Positions 1 to 11,422 of a stretch of 64,000 nucleotides of DNA are shown one piece after another; position 1 is the first letter of the stretch, and each line of letters starts with the position of its first letter. The notes below the pieces were generated by a model. It was not told the DNA's origin, made no database searches, and worked only from the letters and a program-made list of their open reading frames with translations. A program made the translations under genes and the position numbers. Source of the stretch: Linnemannia hyalina (taxonomy: Eukaryota > Mortierellomycota > Mortierellomycetes > Mortierellales > Mortierellaceae); NCBI GenBank assembly GCA_019671135.1, contig JAHRHY010000011.1:1054001-1118000 (forward strand), read 5' to 3'.

Positions 1-2435
1 GGTCGCCTCTCTTCTCTTTTTTTATGTTTTGCATGCGCGATGTCAGCCTTCTCCGCTGTTTCTTTTCGGCTCTGATTTCACTTCGACATCATTCTTTTCG
101 CGAACCAGAAGTCATCTTTGCCTCGCATTGCCAGATATTGGTTGTAACCTCGCACTCTTTTTATCGGGACAAAGCCAATCATTCCTATCCTGCTGACTCG
201 CGTTGTATTCCACTATTCTAAAACTACGTTTTTTTAATTCATCTTGGCCAACTCTTATCCCTCGTCAAGGCGTGTCCTGCTGCCACATATCGTATCCCAC
301 TTGATTCTTTTTGTTCTACTAATCTTAAAACTCCAGCAATGGTTGCAGTTCAATAAAAAAAATTCCCTAGGCAATGTTTCTTATGGTCCGCAAATTCTGC
401 TCGCTCAGAATGCCCGTTTTTTCTCATTAGGGGTGCTGTGTCGGTTTGCTGCTCCTGGCGGTTGAATTTAGCACACGACACCCAGACATACCTGCCACCA
501 TATGCAATTTTTTCAGGCCATAGCATTTATCCTGTGTTTGTTAGCCTAAGGTTTTACACTGGTGGGTTTCCTTGCTCAATGTGTATTTTTTTTGATTACC
601 CTGGCTTCAGGTCGCAACTTTTTTTGGTTTCCAATTATTTTCCGCGGTGAGTGCCATTTTACCGACTAGGAGGTTGTGGTTGTCAATCTGGGAATTTCTC
701 GATAACTTATATCTTCTCTTCACCTATCGATGCCTCAAGGTTGTACCCTTTTAATGTTTCAAATGTAGTACTTGTCATCACTCCGGTGTTCAGAGTCTCC
801 AGCGCGTACATGTACATTTCTTCAGGCGGAATCTCGTATCGCCTCAGTTATTAACATATCTGGTGTTGCATTCATTTTTCTTCATTCTCGTGACTATTTT
901 TCTAAGCTAGGTGGCTCAAGCGTTCTGAATTACGATTTGTGTCTTTTTATTCTAACCCCAACAATAACTCTCTTCTTGACCCTTCAGGCCCTAACGCCAT
1001 TCGTTTTATTCTTCACTGGCGAAGTTCCCTTGCATAGCCGTCGATATTCTTTAGGTTAAGTTCAGCATTTTGTTTCTTCCTCACAATGACATCCCTCTTC
1101 TCACAAGTACCGTGGCATCCAAAGTCCACTCCGGCGCTCGTGTTTTCCACTGATAACGTTTATGTTATCTTTGAGCCACGAAGCGTAACGCCTCGGGATT
1201 TTTGAGGTCAAAGACCGTTCGCCTCCTTCGGTCAGCACCTGAGAGCACCAAATAAACCTGGTACTATATTTCATTTTCATAGGTGGAACCTGCTATTCTA
1301 CTCTAATTCTGGCTCTCCATGCCCATTGTTGTTGCACCCAAGAGCTCACTTTAATATTTTGCTAGTTTCGTACCTGATTCACCCTATCGTTTGCACTTTT
1401 CAGTACTGCTTTCAATCCCCTGTCAAAACCATGTTCACCTAGGGACTACTTGCTTTATTGGCGCTACCTTCTTCGGGCGCAGTCTCTTGTCGATCAGTAT
1501 GCACAGCACAGCGACTCAGTCAATAAGTTACATCTGTAGGCCTCATTGAGCTAATAGGCGCATCCTCATGTCATCCTTTTCTCACACGACCGCTACACAT
1601 TACTTGCTGTCGGCTTTTGCTTGTGACCCTGACTCGTCAATGGGCCTTCCACACAACCGTCGACTACTATCCCTTCGATTGTCGGGGTTTCTGGTTGTTT
1701 AAACAACCAGATTTTTCTGGGCACTAATCACTTGTAACACCATATAATAACTACGCAAAAAAGAGAAAGGGTTCCAGGTACTAGGTACCGGGTTTTTGGA
1801 GTTTTTTTTAAATTGACTGTTCATATATTCGAGTATAATGCATTATAGTGAGAGAGGGGGGTAGGATAAGAGGAGTAGTATGTGTTGTGGATTGGAATAT
1901 CATGATACTCTCTGTAGCAATCTCGGGCAACAACACAAAGGGGCACATTGCTCGATCAGTGTCGTGCGTGGGCGTTGTTTGATCGTGAACATCAGTTCCT
2001 CATACCCCTCCTCCTCCATATCGTTCGCGTCCATTTCATCCTCAACAACAGGAGCAAGAGTCTTCTCAACAGGAGCAGGGTCTCTTCCACAATCAGACGA
2101 CGGCGTGGGGTCATGGAGATTGGAAATTGGGCGAAGTGAGTGGTCTGTAGTCTTTAACCTCATTCCCGTCTCTTGCCATCCTCTTCATAGACCTTCAGTT
2201 GTTTTCCCTTCGCGTTTTTTCGCGTTTGTTTTCGTAGTCATCACTCCCCTCTCGCTTTGCCACAGCTCACTAGCCGTTAGGGTATAGATGACCACGACAA
2301 AGAGCACCTAAGGCGGGGTTCAGTTATTCGTTCTCTGCGTCGTTTCATATTAGAATATGCAGTACAGTTCGTCTGGGTTAGTATTTATTTTCTTTGGGTT
2401 TTTGGCACTTCTCTTTAGGTCTATTTTATTTCGAT
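1..2435. other. Gene-poor region, no supported protein gene
   Basis: Reading frames here are short and show no recognisable domain. The sequence is T-rich with many short pyrimidine runs. A 22-bp perfect palindrome lies at 1690-1711 and a CT-rich stretch near 2160-2260. A minus-strand frame of 87 codons at 1900-2163 has an acidic stretch but no family resemblance, so I do not call it. The region could be decayed transposon DNA or the end of a gene outside the window. Confidence 0.5.
1690..1711. repeat. 22-bp perfect palindrome
   Basis: The arms read TCTGGTTGTTT and AAACAACCAGA with no spacer, and the symmetry stops at the next base on each side. It lies in a gene-poor stretch. It could be a protein-binding site or a chance or relic structure; nothing nearby decides this. 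Confidence 0.6.
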
Positions 2436-2512
2436 GAAGATTAGCATGGCCCCTGCACAAGGATGACACGTTAAACTTGAGTGGAAAGCCCTACGGGGCA
2501 AACTATTATTTT
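2436..2512 (+). ncRNA. U6 snRNA-like core (5' part not found)
   Basis: The stretch from 2436 matches the most conserved part of U6 spliceosomal RNA: GAAGATTAGCATGGCCCC, then TGCACAAGGATGACACG. This covers the U4-pairing region and the internal stem-loop that binds catalytic metal. A CAC...GTG pairing, a GCCC-TACG-GGGC hairpin and a TTTT run at 2509-2512 (a possible Pol III stop) follow. The ACAGAGA box and 5' hairpin that should sit directly upstream are not adjacent: the bases before 2436 read TTTCGAT. Some fungal U6 genes contain mRNA-type introns, so the 5' exon could lie further upstream, with the acceptor at ...GATGAAG. I could not find it with confidence. The alternative is a 5'-truncated pseudogene. 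Confidence 0.6.
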
Positions 2513-2515
2513 GCC

Positions 2516-3081
2516 CCGGCCGCCAAAGAAACTCTCACTCTCCTTCCCATCTTCGCCGTCCCCTACTCGCATCTTTCTTTTTGCCCTCCCTTTCTCTTCC
2601 TCCCTCCTCTCTTGTCTCTTCATTCTCTCTTCCTCTTCCTCTTCTTCAGCCATTCTCTTCACTCATTCCTTTCTTCTTAATCTCTTCTGTATTCACCCAT
2701 TCCCCTCATCACTCACACACTCTCTCTTTCTCCTTTTTTTTTTTTTTTGTGTTTTCTTCCTATTTTTTGATCTGATCATCGATACGCACAACCTGAGCAG
2801 CAACCACAACGACAACCCAAAGTCTCTCACTCTCCAACACTACTCGTATACACTCGCGCCACGTCACTCTCACTCCCTTTATCCGTAAACAGACTCCCAC
2901 ACCACGACGCCAGGACATGTTCAAACCAACCGTGAGAATAAACATGAACCACTTCACGACAATAATTTTTTATTGTGTTTCTGCCAATGCGTCTTGAGCT
3001 CGCCAACGACGTTAAAAGGGTCTTTTACTCGCCTGGTTTCTTTTGCACCAGATCGAGTTGACTTTTTTGACTACTTCTGCA

Positions 3082-3113
<32 letters not shown>

Positions 3114-4462
3114 GGTGAGAGGCAAAGGGGGAGGTGCTTGGCTACCCTATTCATATCGTATTCTTGGATCCATTGCTTCGATTGTCCACCACAGGATCCT
3201 GCTGTCGGTTGATATGTCCGCCTTTCGATCATTCTTTTGGTACTGCTCCGTATCATTCTTTATTGGAGTAGACGTTGTTGGGCGAAGCTCATTAAAAGGG
3301 AGGTTGGAGCTGGAGATGGTCGTCTTGTGCATTGTTGTTTTTTCATTTTTTTTTGGTGACGCACGATGCAGCTTTTGCCTACTTTGTTGCACTCTGGTTT
3401 GTATCCACTATTTATTTATTTATTTATTTTTGATTATTATCGGTGTTGGTGTTTGTTGTTGTTGTGGTTGGTATTATTATTTTGTTGATGTCAACGAGAT
3501 TCGACGGGGGTTTTTTTGTCGGTCGCCACGATACTTCAATCGATCTTTCGTGTCGATTTTCGGATTTCGGCAAGGCGTGCTCCTGCTTTTCACCTCCTGG
3601 CGTCGTCGTCCTGGATTGTAATGCGATGTGTCTTGAGATATCAAAAGGCACTATTGAACTTTGTCTTGGGAGTCAGAAACGATAAGCGAAAACTAGTCTG
3701 TGGATGCTCCAAGCGTGTTGATACTCTCGATCATCTCGTTTTAGTCTACGGGTCAAACGGTGTAGGCTGGTGCTGAGAGTGGTGGTCATGGAGGTTGAAA
3801 TGGTCGAAGTGGGTAGAGGTGGTCGAAGTAGGTAGAGATGGTCGAAGTGGGTAGAGATGGTCGAAATGGGTAGAAGATGGTCGAAGTGGTCGCGGATTTG
3901 TCAAAGCTCTTTCTTTTTGTCTTGCCGATACACAGAGAGATAGGAAGATATACAGTGCTGGCCGGATGCTGGATGAACAAGGGCAAGACAAAAAACAAAG
4001 CAGAGCTGAGTGAGAAATTATTTTGTGTGTATTTGTGCTTTGAGCATTGACCATGCTGGTTGTGCCATTTTTTATTTTTTTTTGGGTCAGGCGAGCGATA
4101 GATAGGTAAGCAATGATGGGAAGAGGTTAGACTCTGAGTAGGGTTGTACGGTGTGGAAGCAGGGGAGAGAAGGGGAGGGCAGGTGGCCTCTTAGCTGGAA
4201 TTATGTCGTGGTCATGATGTTTTGCGACAAAAGAGAGGAGGTGCTGATGAGGCGAAGCGAGTCGATGATAAAAGACGCGTCAGTGAGGAAGATCTGTCGC
4301 GATAGTTCCCTTATTTTGTTGTGGGACAGGTCTCGTACTGAGGGGAGGACAAGAGGAGGAAAGAAAAAAAAAAAAGAAACGACTGTAGAGGTCATTGGGA
4401 CCAAAGAGACAGAGTGAAAGAGCAAAAGAAGAGGGTGGTTCCCAGAAGAAGCAAAAGAGAAT
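2516..4462. other. Pyrimidine-rich intergenic region, no supported gene
   Basis: A strongly CT-rich tract (about 2525-2880) resembles the leaders of expressed genes in this window, but no convincing coding frame follows it. A 27-T run lies near 3086-3112. The 192-codon frame at 3043-3621 is mainly Phe, Val and Cys codons from T-rich DNA and is not credible as protein. A 19-bp tandem repeat sits at 3801-3890. A non-coding transcript is possible but unproven. Confidence 0.5.
3801..3890. repeat. Tandem repeat, ~19-bp unit, about 5 copies
   Basis: The unit is close to TGGTCGAAGTGGGTAGAGA, with single-base differences between copies (AGT/AAT, GGG/AGG) and one copy longer by a base. It lies outside any supported gene. 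Confidence 0.85.
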
Positions 4463-4534
4463 GGGCCGAACCGGGAATTGAACCCGGGACCTCTCGCACC
4501 CTAAGCGAGAATTATACCACTAAACCATCCGGCC
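4463..4534 (-). tRNA. tRNA-Pro (AGG), copy 1
   Basis: This is a 72-nt cloverleaf with no intron. The acceptor stem is GGCCGGA/TTCGGCC (one G-U pair), the D-arm region is TGGTTTAGTGGTA, and the anticodon loop TTAGGGT gives AGG, which reads proline codon CCU. The T arm is CCGGGTTCAATTCCCGG and discriminator C73 is present. Internal A and B boxes are intact. T-rich DNA just past the 3' end (ctcttttgc) can act as the Pol III stop. It faces away from copy 2, 147 bp off, as one arm of an inverted repeat. Confidence 0.97.
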
Positions 4535-4681
4535 AACTTCTTGATACTTGCCAGATTTTGGATGCAGTCTGGTTCCTAAGCCCCGATTGGTCTCAAATTT
4601 GGTGGCGTCATTATATTGGTGGCGTAAATCGGTCACGGGAATTACTATGACAGAGAAATAGATGCTTCCAACAAGAAGATT

Positions 4682-4753
4682 GGCCGGATGGTTTAGTGGT
4701 ATAATTCTCGCTTAGGGTGCGAGAGGTCCCGGGTTCAATTCCCGGTTCGGCCC
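4682..4753 (+). tRNA. tRNA-Pro (AGG), copy 2
   Basis: The sequence is identical to copy 1 over all 72 nt but on the opposite strand, and anticodon AGG is in the TTAGGGT loop. The 3' flank (attctcttttgc) repeats the flank of copy 1 in inverted form. Together the two genes form a divergent inverted pair. Confidence 0.97.
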
Positions 4754-4790
4754 ATTCTCTTTTGCTCTTTTGCTTTTGTTCCTGGGTGCT

Positions 4791-7700
4791 TACTTTTGGG
4801 CGAAGTGTCCGAGGCCATTGCCCCCTTTACTCAGTCAATCATACTTGACTTTTTCTTTCGTCTTGTCTGGGCGTCTTTGTGTTTTTCATTCTCCAAGGTA
4901 GTCTCATTTTATTATTTTCCTTTCTTCTCTGCTATACATTTATATGTAATCACAATCGATTGTTGCCGTTCCTTACGTTCTTTGTGCTCCAACATTCTTG
5001 TATCTCTACCGCCTGATTTTGTGCCTTTTTGCCCATGGCTAAATGGGCTAGACGAACACAAGAGCTAGAACAAGTGTATTAACCATCGTTGTTCTGTGCG
5101 CAAAGGAGTGTTGTTCATGGGAACACCATCGATCAATAATATTTTGTTAAAAAAAAGCAAGCAACAAAGAATAATATCTTAGCCTCCCATCCTTATTGGT
5201 GATGATGGGATGGACAGACATGGAAGCCCAAGCACCCCAAAGACTCAAAAACGATAAAACAAACAAAAACTTGTGTTTTGTAGACATGCATCTGGACTCC
5301 CCTCCTGATCCAGCCCCTGACCGTTATGATTGTTTGTATGCTGTTTTATCTACAAGGTTGTGGATACGTTTCACAAAGAATAATCAATAACGAGAAAACG
5401 CAAATGGCGAGAGAGAGAGAGAACGAGAAAAGAAAGAGAAAAAGAAAGAGAAAAAGAGATAGAGAAAATGAAAGAGAAAGTGAAAGTGAGAGGGATAATT
5501 GACGTTGCACAGAAAATGCAAAAAATACAAAAACGAAAAAGGAGAGCATGCTGTACTCCTTTCAGACAGTAATAAGGATGTAATATTGAAAGCATGTGCG
5601 AATGGGTGATAAAACAACAAAAGTGGAGCATCAGTCTGCGCTTGCTCACCCTGGTGCTCGCCTGGGCCCCTTTATTCATATTTCATTTCTGCTCCATCAT
5701 GCCATTGTTAATGTTTTGGCGTCTCATTTAGCGCAAGGCTAATTGCTGATAGAGTGGGTTTATGATAGTTTGATGACAGGCGGAGCAAATGCATAAACCC
5801 AGAAGGGCGATGATGGTGAGGAATGCTGAAAAGGTTTGACAGAGGCGTGAAGCAAGGAAAGGGATTGAGTGGCATCGCGTGAGACAAATATCGAGATGTC
5901 CCTCCATCCCTCTGCCATACAACCATAACGGCATACAAAAAATAACCACTGTATCCAACAAAAGCACCATATCCTCCTGAGGCCATTTCTGTATCCCCTG
6001 TTCCCTGTTTTGTTTTGATATTGGACCTTGAGCCAAGAAATAAAGGTGTGGACAAAGAGAAAGAGCGAGTGAAGGAGAAAGCAAAAACACAAAAACAAGA
6101 GCATCTGCGTGAAAGGAGGAGCCCTGTTCTTGTTGAAAAAAAAAAAAGAAATAATGAGAGCCGGTTTGTATGGTTCAAAACAGTCGAAAGCACAAAGACC
6201 ATCCAGGGGGAGCAGCAGTAGCAGGAAGAGCAGATGGACGCGAGTGCCAAAAGGTGAACGGACAGCAATGGGTGCAGAAGGAAGGAAGGAAGGAAGGAAG
6301 GAAGGAATGGAATTTGGTTGACAGTACGATGATCGTTAGGTGCATAAACCAGTTGCATAGTGTAAGGAAGGCACTATTCTGTCAATGATTGTCCATGTTC
6401 AGCCTGAATGGATGAGAGAAAGAGAGAAAGAACGAAAGAAAGAAAGAAAGAAAGAAAGAAAGAGGATGTACACTACAGTTGCAATGGAATAGATAGTCCC
6501 TTTTCTAGGGATATGCGATTCACTAATTGCCATCTCCGCTCCCCTCTCTCTTGGCCGGTGAGTGAGGTGCCCCTTTGTGAGCGGCCGTTGAAGAGTATTG
6601 TGCTACCCCTCCGTCCTCTGTCTCTCGCACTCTCCTGAATGATGTTCACCTTTTCCCTCCTTTCCCTTTCCCTCTCATTTACCCATTTGTCCCATTTTTT
6701 CTTTTCTTTTTCTTTTTCTTTTTCTTTTTCAGTTTTCCTCCTTCCCTTTCTTCCCCTTTCCCCTTTCCCTTCACCTTCCTTCACTCCTCCTCCCCCCGTT
6801 CCTTCTTCACCTCTTCTCTTTGGGTCTGTCATCATCCTCCCCACCCTCTTTCTTCATTCATCACCCTCTCACTTCCTTCCGCTCATCATCTTCCTCCTTC
6901 ACATCATCATAAGCACTTCTCTTCTCCTTCTGCCTCAACGACCCTTCCCCTGCGCAGCTTTTGCCTCTCTCACCGACTTTTTCATTTTCATTTTTATCCG
7001 TCTCAAACCACACACCTAAAAAAACGTATGTCTTGCCCTTTTCTTTATTGCCACCCAGCACCCTGAAAGTACTCTCTCCTCCCAATTGAGAATGTAGTTG
7101 CTTCGTTCATCCTTCCATCCCCGAACACACCAACCACCTTTTGACATACAACTCTCAAACGCCCACACTCACACACGATGTTCTTTCATACACCACCGGC
7201 TTGTATACTTACTCCAACGTGGGACTATCATGTTGCCCTCGGCAAGTTTCATGAGAAACAGCCGGATCAGGCCCGCTTTGACCCCACAGGACACCACGCG
7301 GGCCAATGTATTGAAGACATAAAAAGCAGAAAAAAAACAACCGATATCGGTTGAAGAGCGAGTGGGTTTGACAACAAAGGAAACGGAGATAAAAAGGCAA
7401 GGAACTGAGCTGAGGTGGGCAGTTCATGGCGCATGGTTGTTCCCTGGTTTATCGCCTTGTGCTGTACCAATTCCCTTGTCACTCTTCGTTCTTGAGACTC
7501 TAGACCCGTCTTCATTACATTATTCCTTGTTTACCCCGGCCATTGCGCCTATCTTTGTTTCCTTACCTCCGCATTCCCGTCTTTGCTTCTTCAATCCTGC
7601 CTGCTCCCCTCTTTTTTTCTCCCACTTTCTTGACAGCTGCCGCACCTTCTCCTCTCCTTGAACCTCTTGCCCTCTCTCTCCTCTCCGTCGTACATTCAAT

Positions 7701-7841
7701 TATATTAAACACAAACGTCCGAACAACAACAACAGAAGTATCCAACCCAAAACTAACAAATGCTACTTTCTTTTTCTTGAATACCCTTTTGTCTCTCACA
7801 GCTCCATCTTTCCTATCCTGGGCCAACACTTTTGATACACA
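4791..7841. other. Intergenic region with microsatellites
   Basis: No supported gene. It contains GA-rich tracts (5405-5500), a (GGAA)n run at 6278-6306, a (GAAA)n run at about 6431-6463, and long CT-rich tracts at 6640-6960 and 7540-7700. The last part is likely the promoter and leader of the polarity gene starting at 7842. Frames here are low-complexity shadows of the simple repeats. Confidence 0.6.
6278..6306. repeat. (GGAA)n microsatellite
   Basis: Seven uninterrupted GAAG/GGAA units lie in non-coding DNA. A related (GAAA)n run lies at about 6431-6463. Confidence 0.9.
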
Positions 7842-10800
7842 ATGTCAGAGACAGTGTGGGCAATCCACAACTTTGAGGCCGAGGCCGAGGACGAGATCTC
7901 GTTCCACATCGGAGAACCCATCATTGTCCTCCAAAAGGACGATCTCTATCAGGACGGCTGGTGGGAGGTAGGCAATTCCTACTCAATTTATCGGATCATC
8001 TCTCTCCTTAGCCACACTTCTGTTCAACACACTAAAATCTCTTTTTCGTCCCAACCTTTCATCTTTCCAGGGTACCAACGTCCGTGGCGAGACAGGTCTT
8101 TTCCCAGTGAACTACACCGTTCGAGGTAAGACGATTTTTTTTTTCGTTGTAATATGAAGAGAAGGGAACAGAGGACTTCAATGCAAATACAAATATTATG
8201 GTGCTCATCACTATAAACCATGAAACTAAAAATTGAGAGCGTAGAGTTAGCACGGCGAGCAATAACGGGTGGACAGGGTACCTGAAATGGCGTCCTGTGA
8301 ACCAAGGATATTCGACACGGCTCACTTTCACAGGGGGTGCTACAGGAGAAAGAGTGAGGAGACCCTTTCTGACCTCACCCTTATCTCTTATCTTTCTATT
8401 TATCTCCTCACAGACCCTCCAGAGCAGAACCAGCCTGGGTCTCCTATCGCAGAGCCCAATGGTTTCCTCATTGACAACGTCAAGTCTGGAGGCAACAACA
8501 GCAACAACGGTAACAACAACAACAACAAGTACGGAGGCGGCAACAGTCAGGACAATGGCCATATGAACGGCTATCACAATAACAACAGTAATGGCCAGGA
8601 CCACAATCGTTCGATGGAGCAGCCGAACCAATCCCACCTTGCCAACAGCATGAGCAACATGCACATTCACCAGAACCCAGCAATTGCCAGCCCTCCTCCT
8701 AGTGGACGTAACGGTTTCGGATCCTCGTCTGGGGCGTCTACCCCTAGTGGCGGAGCTTCGAACAGCAAGGTGATTGCTCAGAGCGTCGAAGAGAGCTTGA
8801 ACGACCCCCAATTGGCGGGTCATCCATCCACATGGACAATTGACCAGGTTGCCTACTGGTTGCGCTGGTGCGGGTTTGGCAACATTGCCCCAAGTTTCAT
8901 TGGTAAGTTGCATGTTCATGTTCATGTCGAAATGGCCTCGATGATAAATTCAGGGAGAGGAGGGATTAAGACCATGTCACGACCATGTTTCTGACCCACT
9001 CGCGCCTATTATCCTATCCACAAAATTAGATAACGAGATCTCGGGCGCCATCCTACTGGAACTGAACCTCAACAACTTGAAGGAGCTGGAGATCAACTCG
9101 TTCGGGAAGCGATTCAACATCATGAACGCCATCACCTCGCTTAAGCAGGCCACTAAGGGAGATCAGGGCGGGAAGGGCCAGTACTCTGGATTGGCCAACT
9201 CAGTCGGCGCCATGTTCGCTGGTGGCCCTCCCGGTGGACCCAACATCCCTCCTCGCATGACTTCGGCTGTCGGAGGTCCTAGCCCTAGAGCATCGACTTA
9301 CGATCCTCGCAATGACTACATGCAGGATCCCCGACAAGAGACTCGTGGTGCCCCCATGTCCCCCCCTGCCTCGGTCCAGTCCCCCAGTATGCGTCAGCAG
9401 CAGCCCGTCCACCCATCTGACTACGACATGCAAGCTCGCAATAACGCTCTTGCACGCTCTGACACAATGGGCTCTATCAGCGGCGGCAGCACTGGTGAAC
9501 ACAATGGCCGCAGCGGCCAGCGTCAAAGTATCACCTCGGCCTACTCGTCCACATCTGGTCCTCAGCGCAACCAGTGGGAGCGCAATGCCCCCCGCCCTCC
9601 TCAGATGCCCAGCCCAGCTCCCCATCCTATGGAGCAGTCCATGGACCAATACCCCAGACCCATGGACAGAGTGGCCCCCACCAGCCCAGAGATGTACCAC
9701 CAAGAGCAGTTCTCGCCTGAGCCACAGTACCAGCAAGTCTCTCCTCAGCAACGCAAGACACATGCTCCCCCAGATGGCACCAACCGCCCAATGAACGGCA
9801 AGGCAGACCCAGACGACAAGGTGGTGTCGTTGGAAAACATTGGCAAGCCCGACTATGCTGGATGGCTCAAGAAGAGAGGTGATACCTACAGGACATGGAA
9901 GAGCCGTTGGTTCATGCTGAAGGGTGTGACCCTCTACTACATGAACTCGCCCAAGGATAACGCCAGCAAGGACTACATCAACCTTGTCGGATACAAGATT
10001 ATTCAGGACGAGAACATCTATGCTGGAAAGTACTGCTTCAAAGCTGTCCACGAAGAGCTCCGCAACTTTTACTTTTACACCGAGAGCGAGCAGGACATGA
10101 AAGGCTGGCTCAAGGCGTTGATGAAGGTCACTATTGGTCGCGATCCCTCGGCCCCTGTTATCTCTTCAAGCAACATTCCCACAATCCCATTGCATGTCGC
10201 CCGGAGGATGGCCCCTCGCCCCCCCTCACCCTCCAAGCGGAACCGCGGCATGGGACCCAACGGTCAGCCCAACCAACCGCAACAGCAACAGCGCCAGCAG
10301 GAATACGACCCTAGGCAACAACAACAACAACAGAATCAGAGGCAACAACAGCAGCAACAGCAACAGCAACAACAGCCGCAGCCGCAGCAACAGCAACAGC
10401 AGCAGTTGGAATATGATGACCAGGACTCTGACGGCGAAGGATACCTTCAGAACGAGTATGGCGACAATCACAACAGCAACTACAGGCCAGGCCCAGGTGG
10501 TAGCAACGGCATGAACGGTAACCACCGCAACCAAGACCATGACCAAGAGAGCCCGGTTCTCCAGAGTCTGTCCCCTCAGCACCAACAACAGCAACTGCCA
10601 CAACAACGCCGGAGTTTCTTGCAGGACGGTGACAACAATGGACATGATGATCCCTGGAGGGATGAGGATGACGAAGGGTTTGGTCAGCAACAGGCACCCC
10701 AGCCTCGTCACCAGCAGCAGCAGCACTTGAAGAACATGCGTCCGGACAGTGAGCTCGATACATTCAGACAGCACAGTGACGACCAACAGTCGGCTCCTCG

Positions 10801-11422
10801 CCAGAGCCCTGGTCAGCGTTGGGTAGGTTGAGAGGACAAGGAGTCATCGAGATCAAAAATAAAATATATTACGCACTGACACTTTGCAAAAGAGCGAGAG
10901 AGAGAAAAATGCGCGACTGAGGCCATTTTACTAACGCAACTCTTTCTTTTTTTCGAATACTGAATGGAGTAGACTCAGGAGCAGTACATTGACTGGATGA
11001 ACCGCAACCTTCCCGACTCGGCAGGGCCCGTCAGTGACATGACACAGTCATTGCGCTCGGGAGTCGTCCTTGTGCGTTTGATCGAGCAGCTTTCGGGTGA
11101 ACAGGTCGACAAGAGGATCCCCAACGCTACCTATACCCTCCAGATGCTTGAGAACCTGCTGACGGCTTTTAAGTTTATGGATCGCGTTGGCGTCTCAACG
11201 GACGGCTACACGGTCAAGGATATTTTCAACGGCAACGAGGAGAAGATTGTCCAGATGTTTGAGAGCATCCGTGCCCGGTTCCCTCACGATGCACCACAAG
11301 CAAAGCCTAGCCAAGGCCAGAGCAACGGCATGAAGCAGAACGGACACATCCAGCCTCAACACACCGGTGGATCTGAGTATGAAGCATTGTATGAAGAGGC
11401 TGCACGCAGCACGATTGGATAA
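7842..11422 (+). CDS. Boi-type polarity protein with SH3, SAM, PH and CH domains
   Basis: Exons are 7842-7967, 8071-8125, 8414-8902, 9030-10822 and 10973-11422; the joined frame encodes 970 aa. An N-terminal SH3 domain (about residues 4-58, ending GLFPVNYT) is followed by an Asn/Ser-rich linker, a SAM domain (about 199-263), a long Pro/Gln-rich disordered region, and a PH domain (about 495-600, with GWLKKRGDTYRTWKSRWF). A polyQ-rich stretch then leads to a calponin-homology-like domain (about 822-925, with GVVLVRLIEQLSGE). The SH3-SAM-PH order is that of budding yeast Boi1/Boi2, which bind Bem1, Cdc42 and phospholipids and act in polarised growth and exocytosis at the cell cortex. The C-terminal CH domain is not part of yeast Boi proteins and may add an actin link. 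Intron phases and GTAAG/TAG sites all fit. Confidence 0.9.

Larger units (their letters stand above)
4388..4790. repeat. Inverted tRNA-Pro pair cassette, copy A
   Basis: The cassette consists of a left flank (about 4388-4462), tRNA-Pro on minus, a 147-bp spacer (4535-4681), tRNA-Pro on plus and a short right flank. The spacer holds the paired motifs atttggtggcgtc and attggtggcgtaa near 4597-4625. The same order, in reverse complement, is found at 48.7-49.24 kb, including a flank that reads gggaccaaagagacagagtg in both. The whole arrangement therefore spread or was duplicated as a unit. Confidence 0.8.

Noticed and set aside
1900..2163. 87-codon minus-strand frame with an acidic stretch
   Set aside because: It is short, isolated, has no family resemblance and lies in DNA that shows other signs of decay.
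3043..3621. 192-codon plus-strand frame
   Set aside because: It is mostly Phe, Val, Cys and Ile from a T run and T-rich DNA, with no domain, and other frames are equally open.
5708..6358. 216-codon minus-strand frame
   Set aside because: It begins in the CT complement of a GGAA microsatellite, has no domain, and competing frames overlap.
6639..7019. 126-codon Ser/Phe/Leu/Pro frame
   Set aside because: It is pure translation of a CT-rich tract; the opposite strand gives a matching Glu/Arg/Lys frame.
9200..10051. 283-codon minus-strand frame
   Set aside because: It is a shadow of exon 4 of the Boi-like gene, whose plus-strand PH domain is clear.
10226..10786. Leu/Val-rich minus-strand frame resembling a membrane protein
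   Set aside because: It is the complement of the CAA/CAG polyglutamine region of the plus-strand gene.
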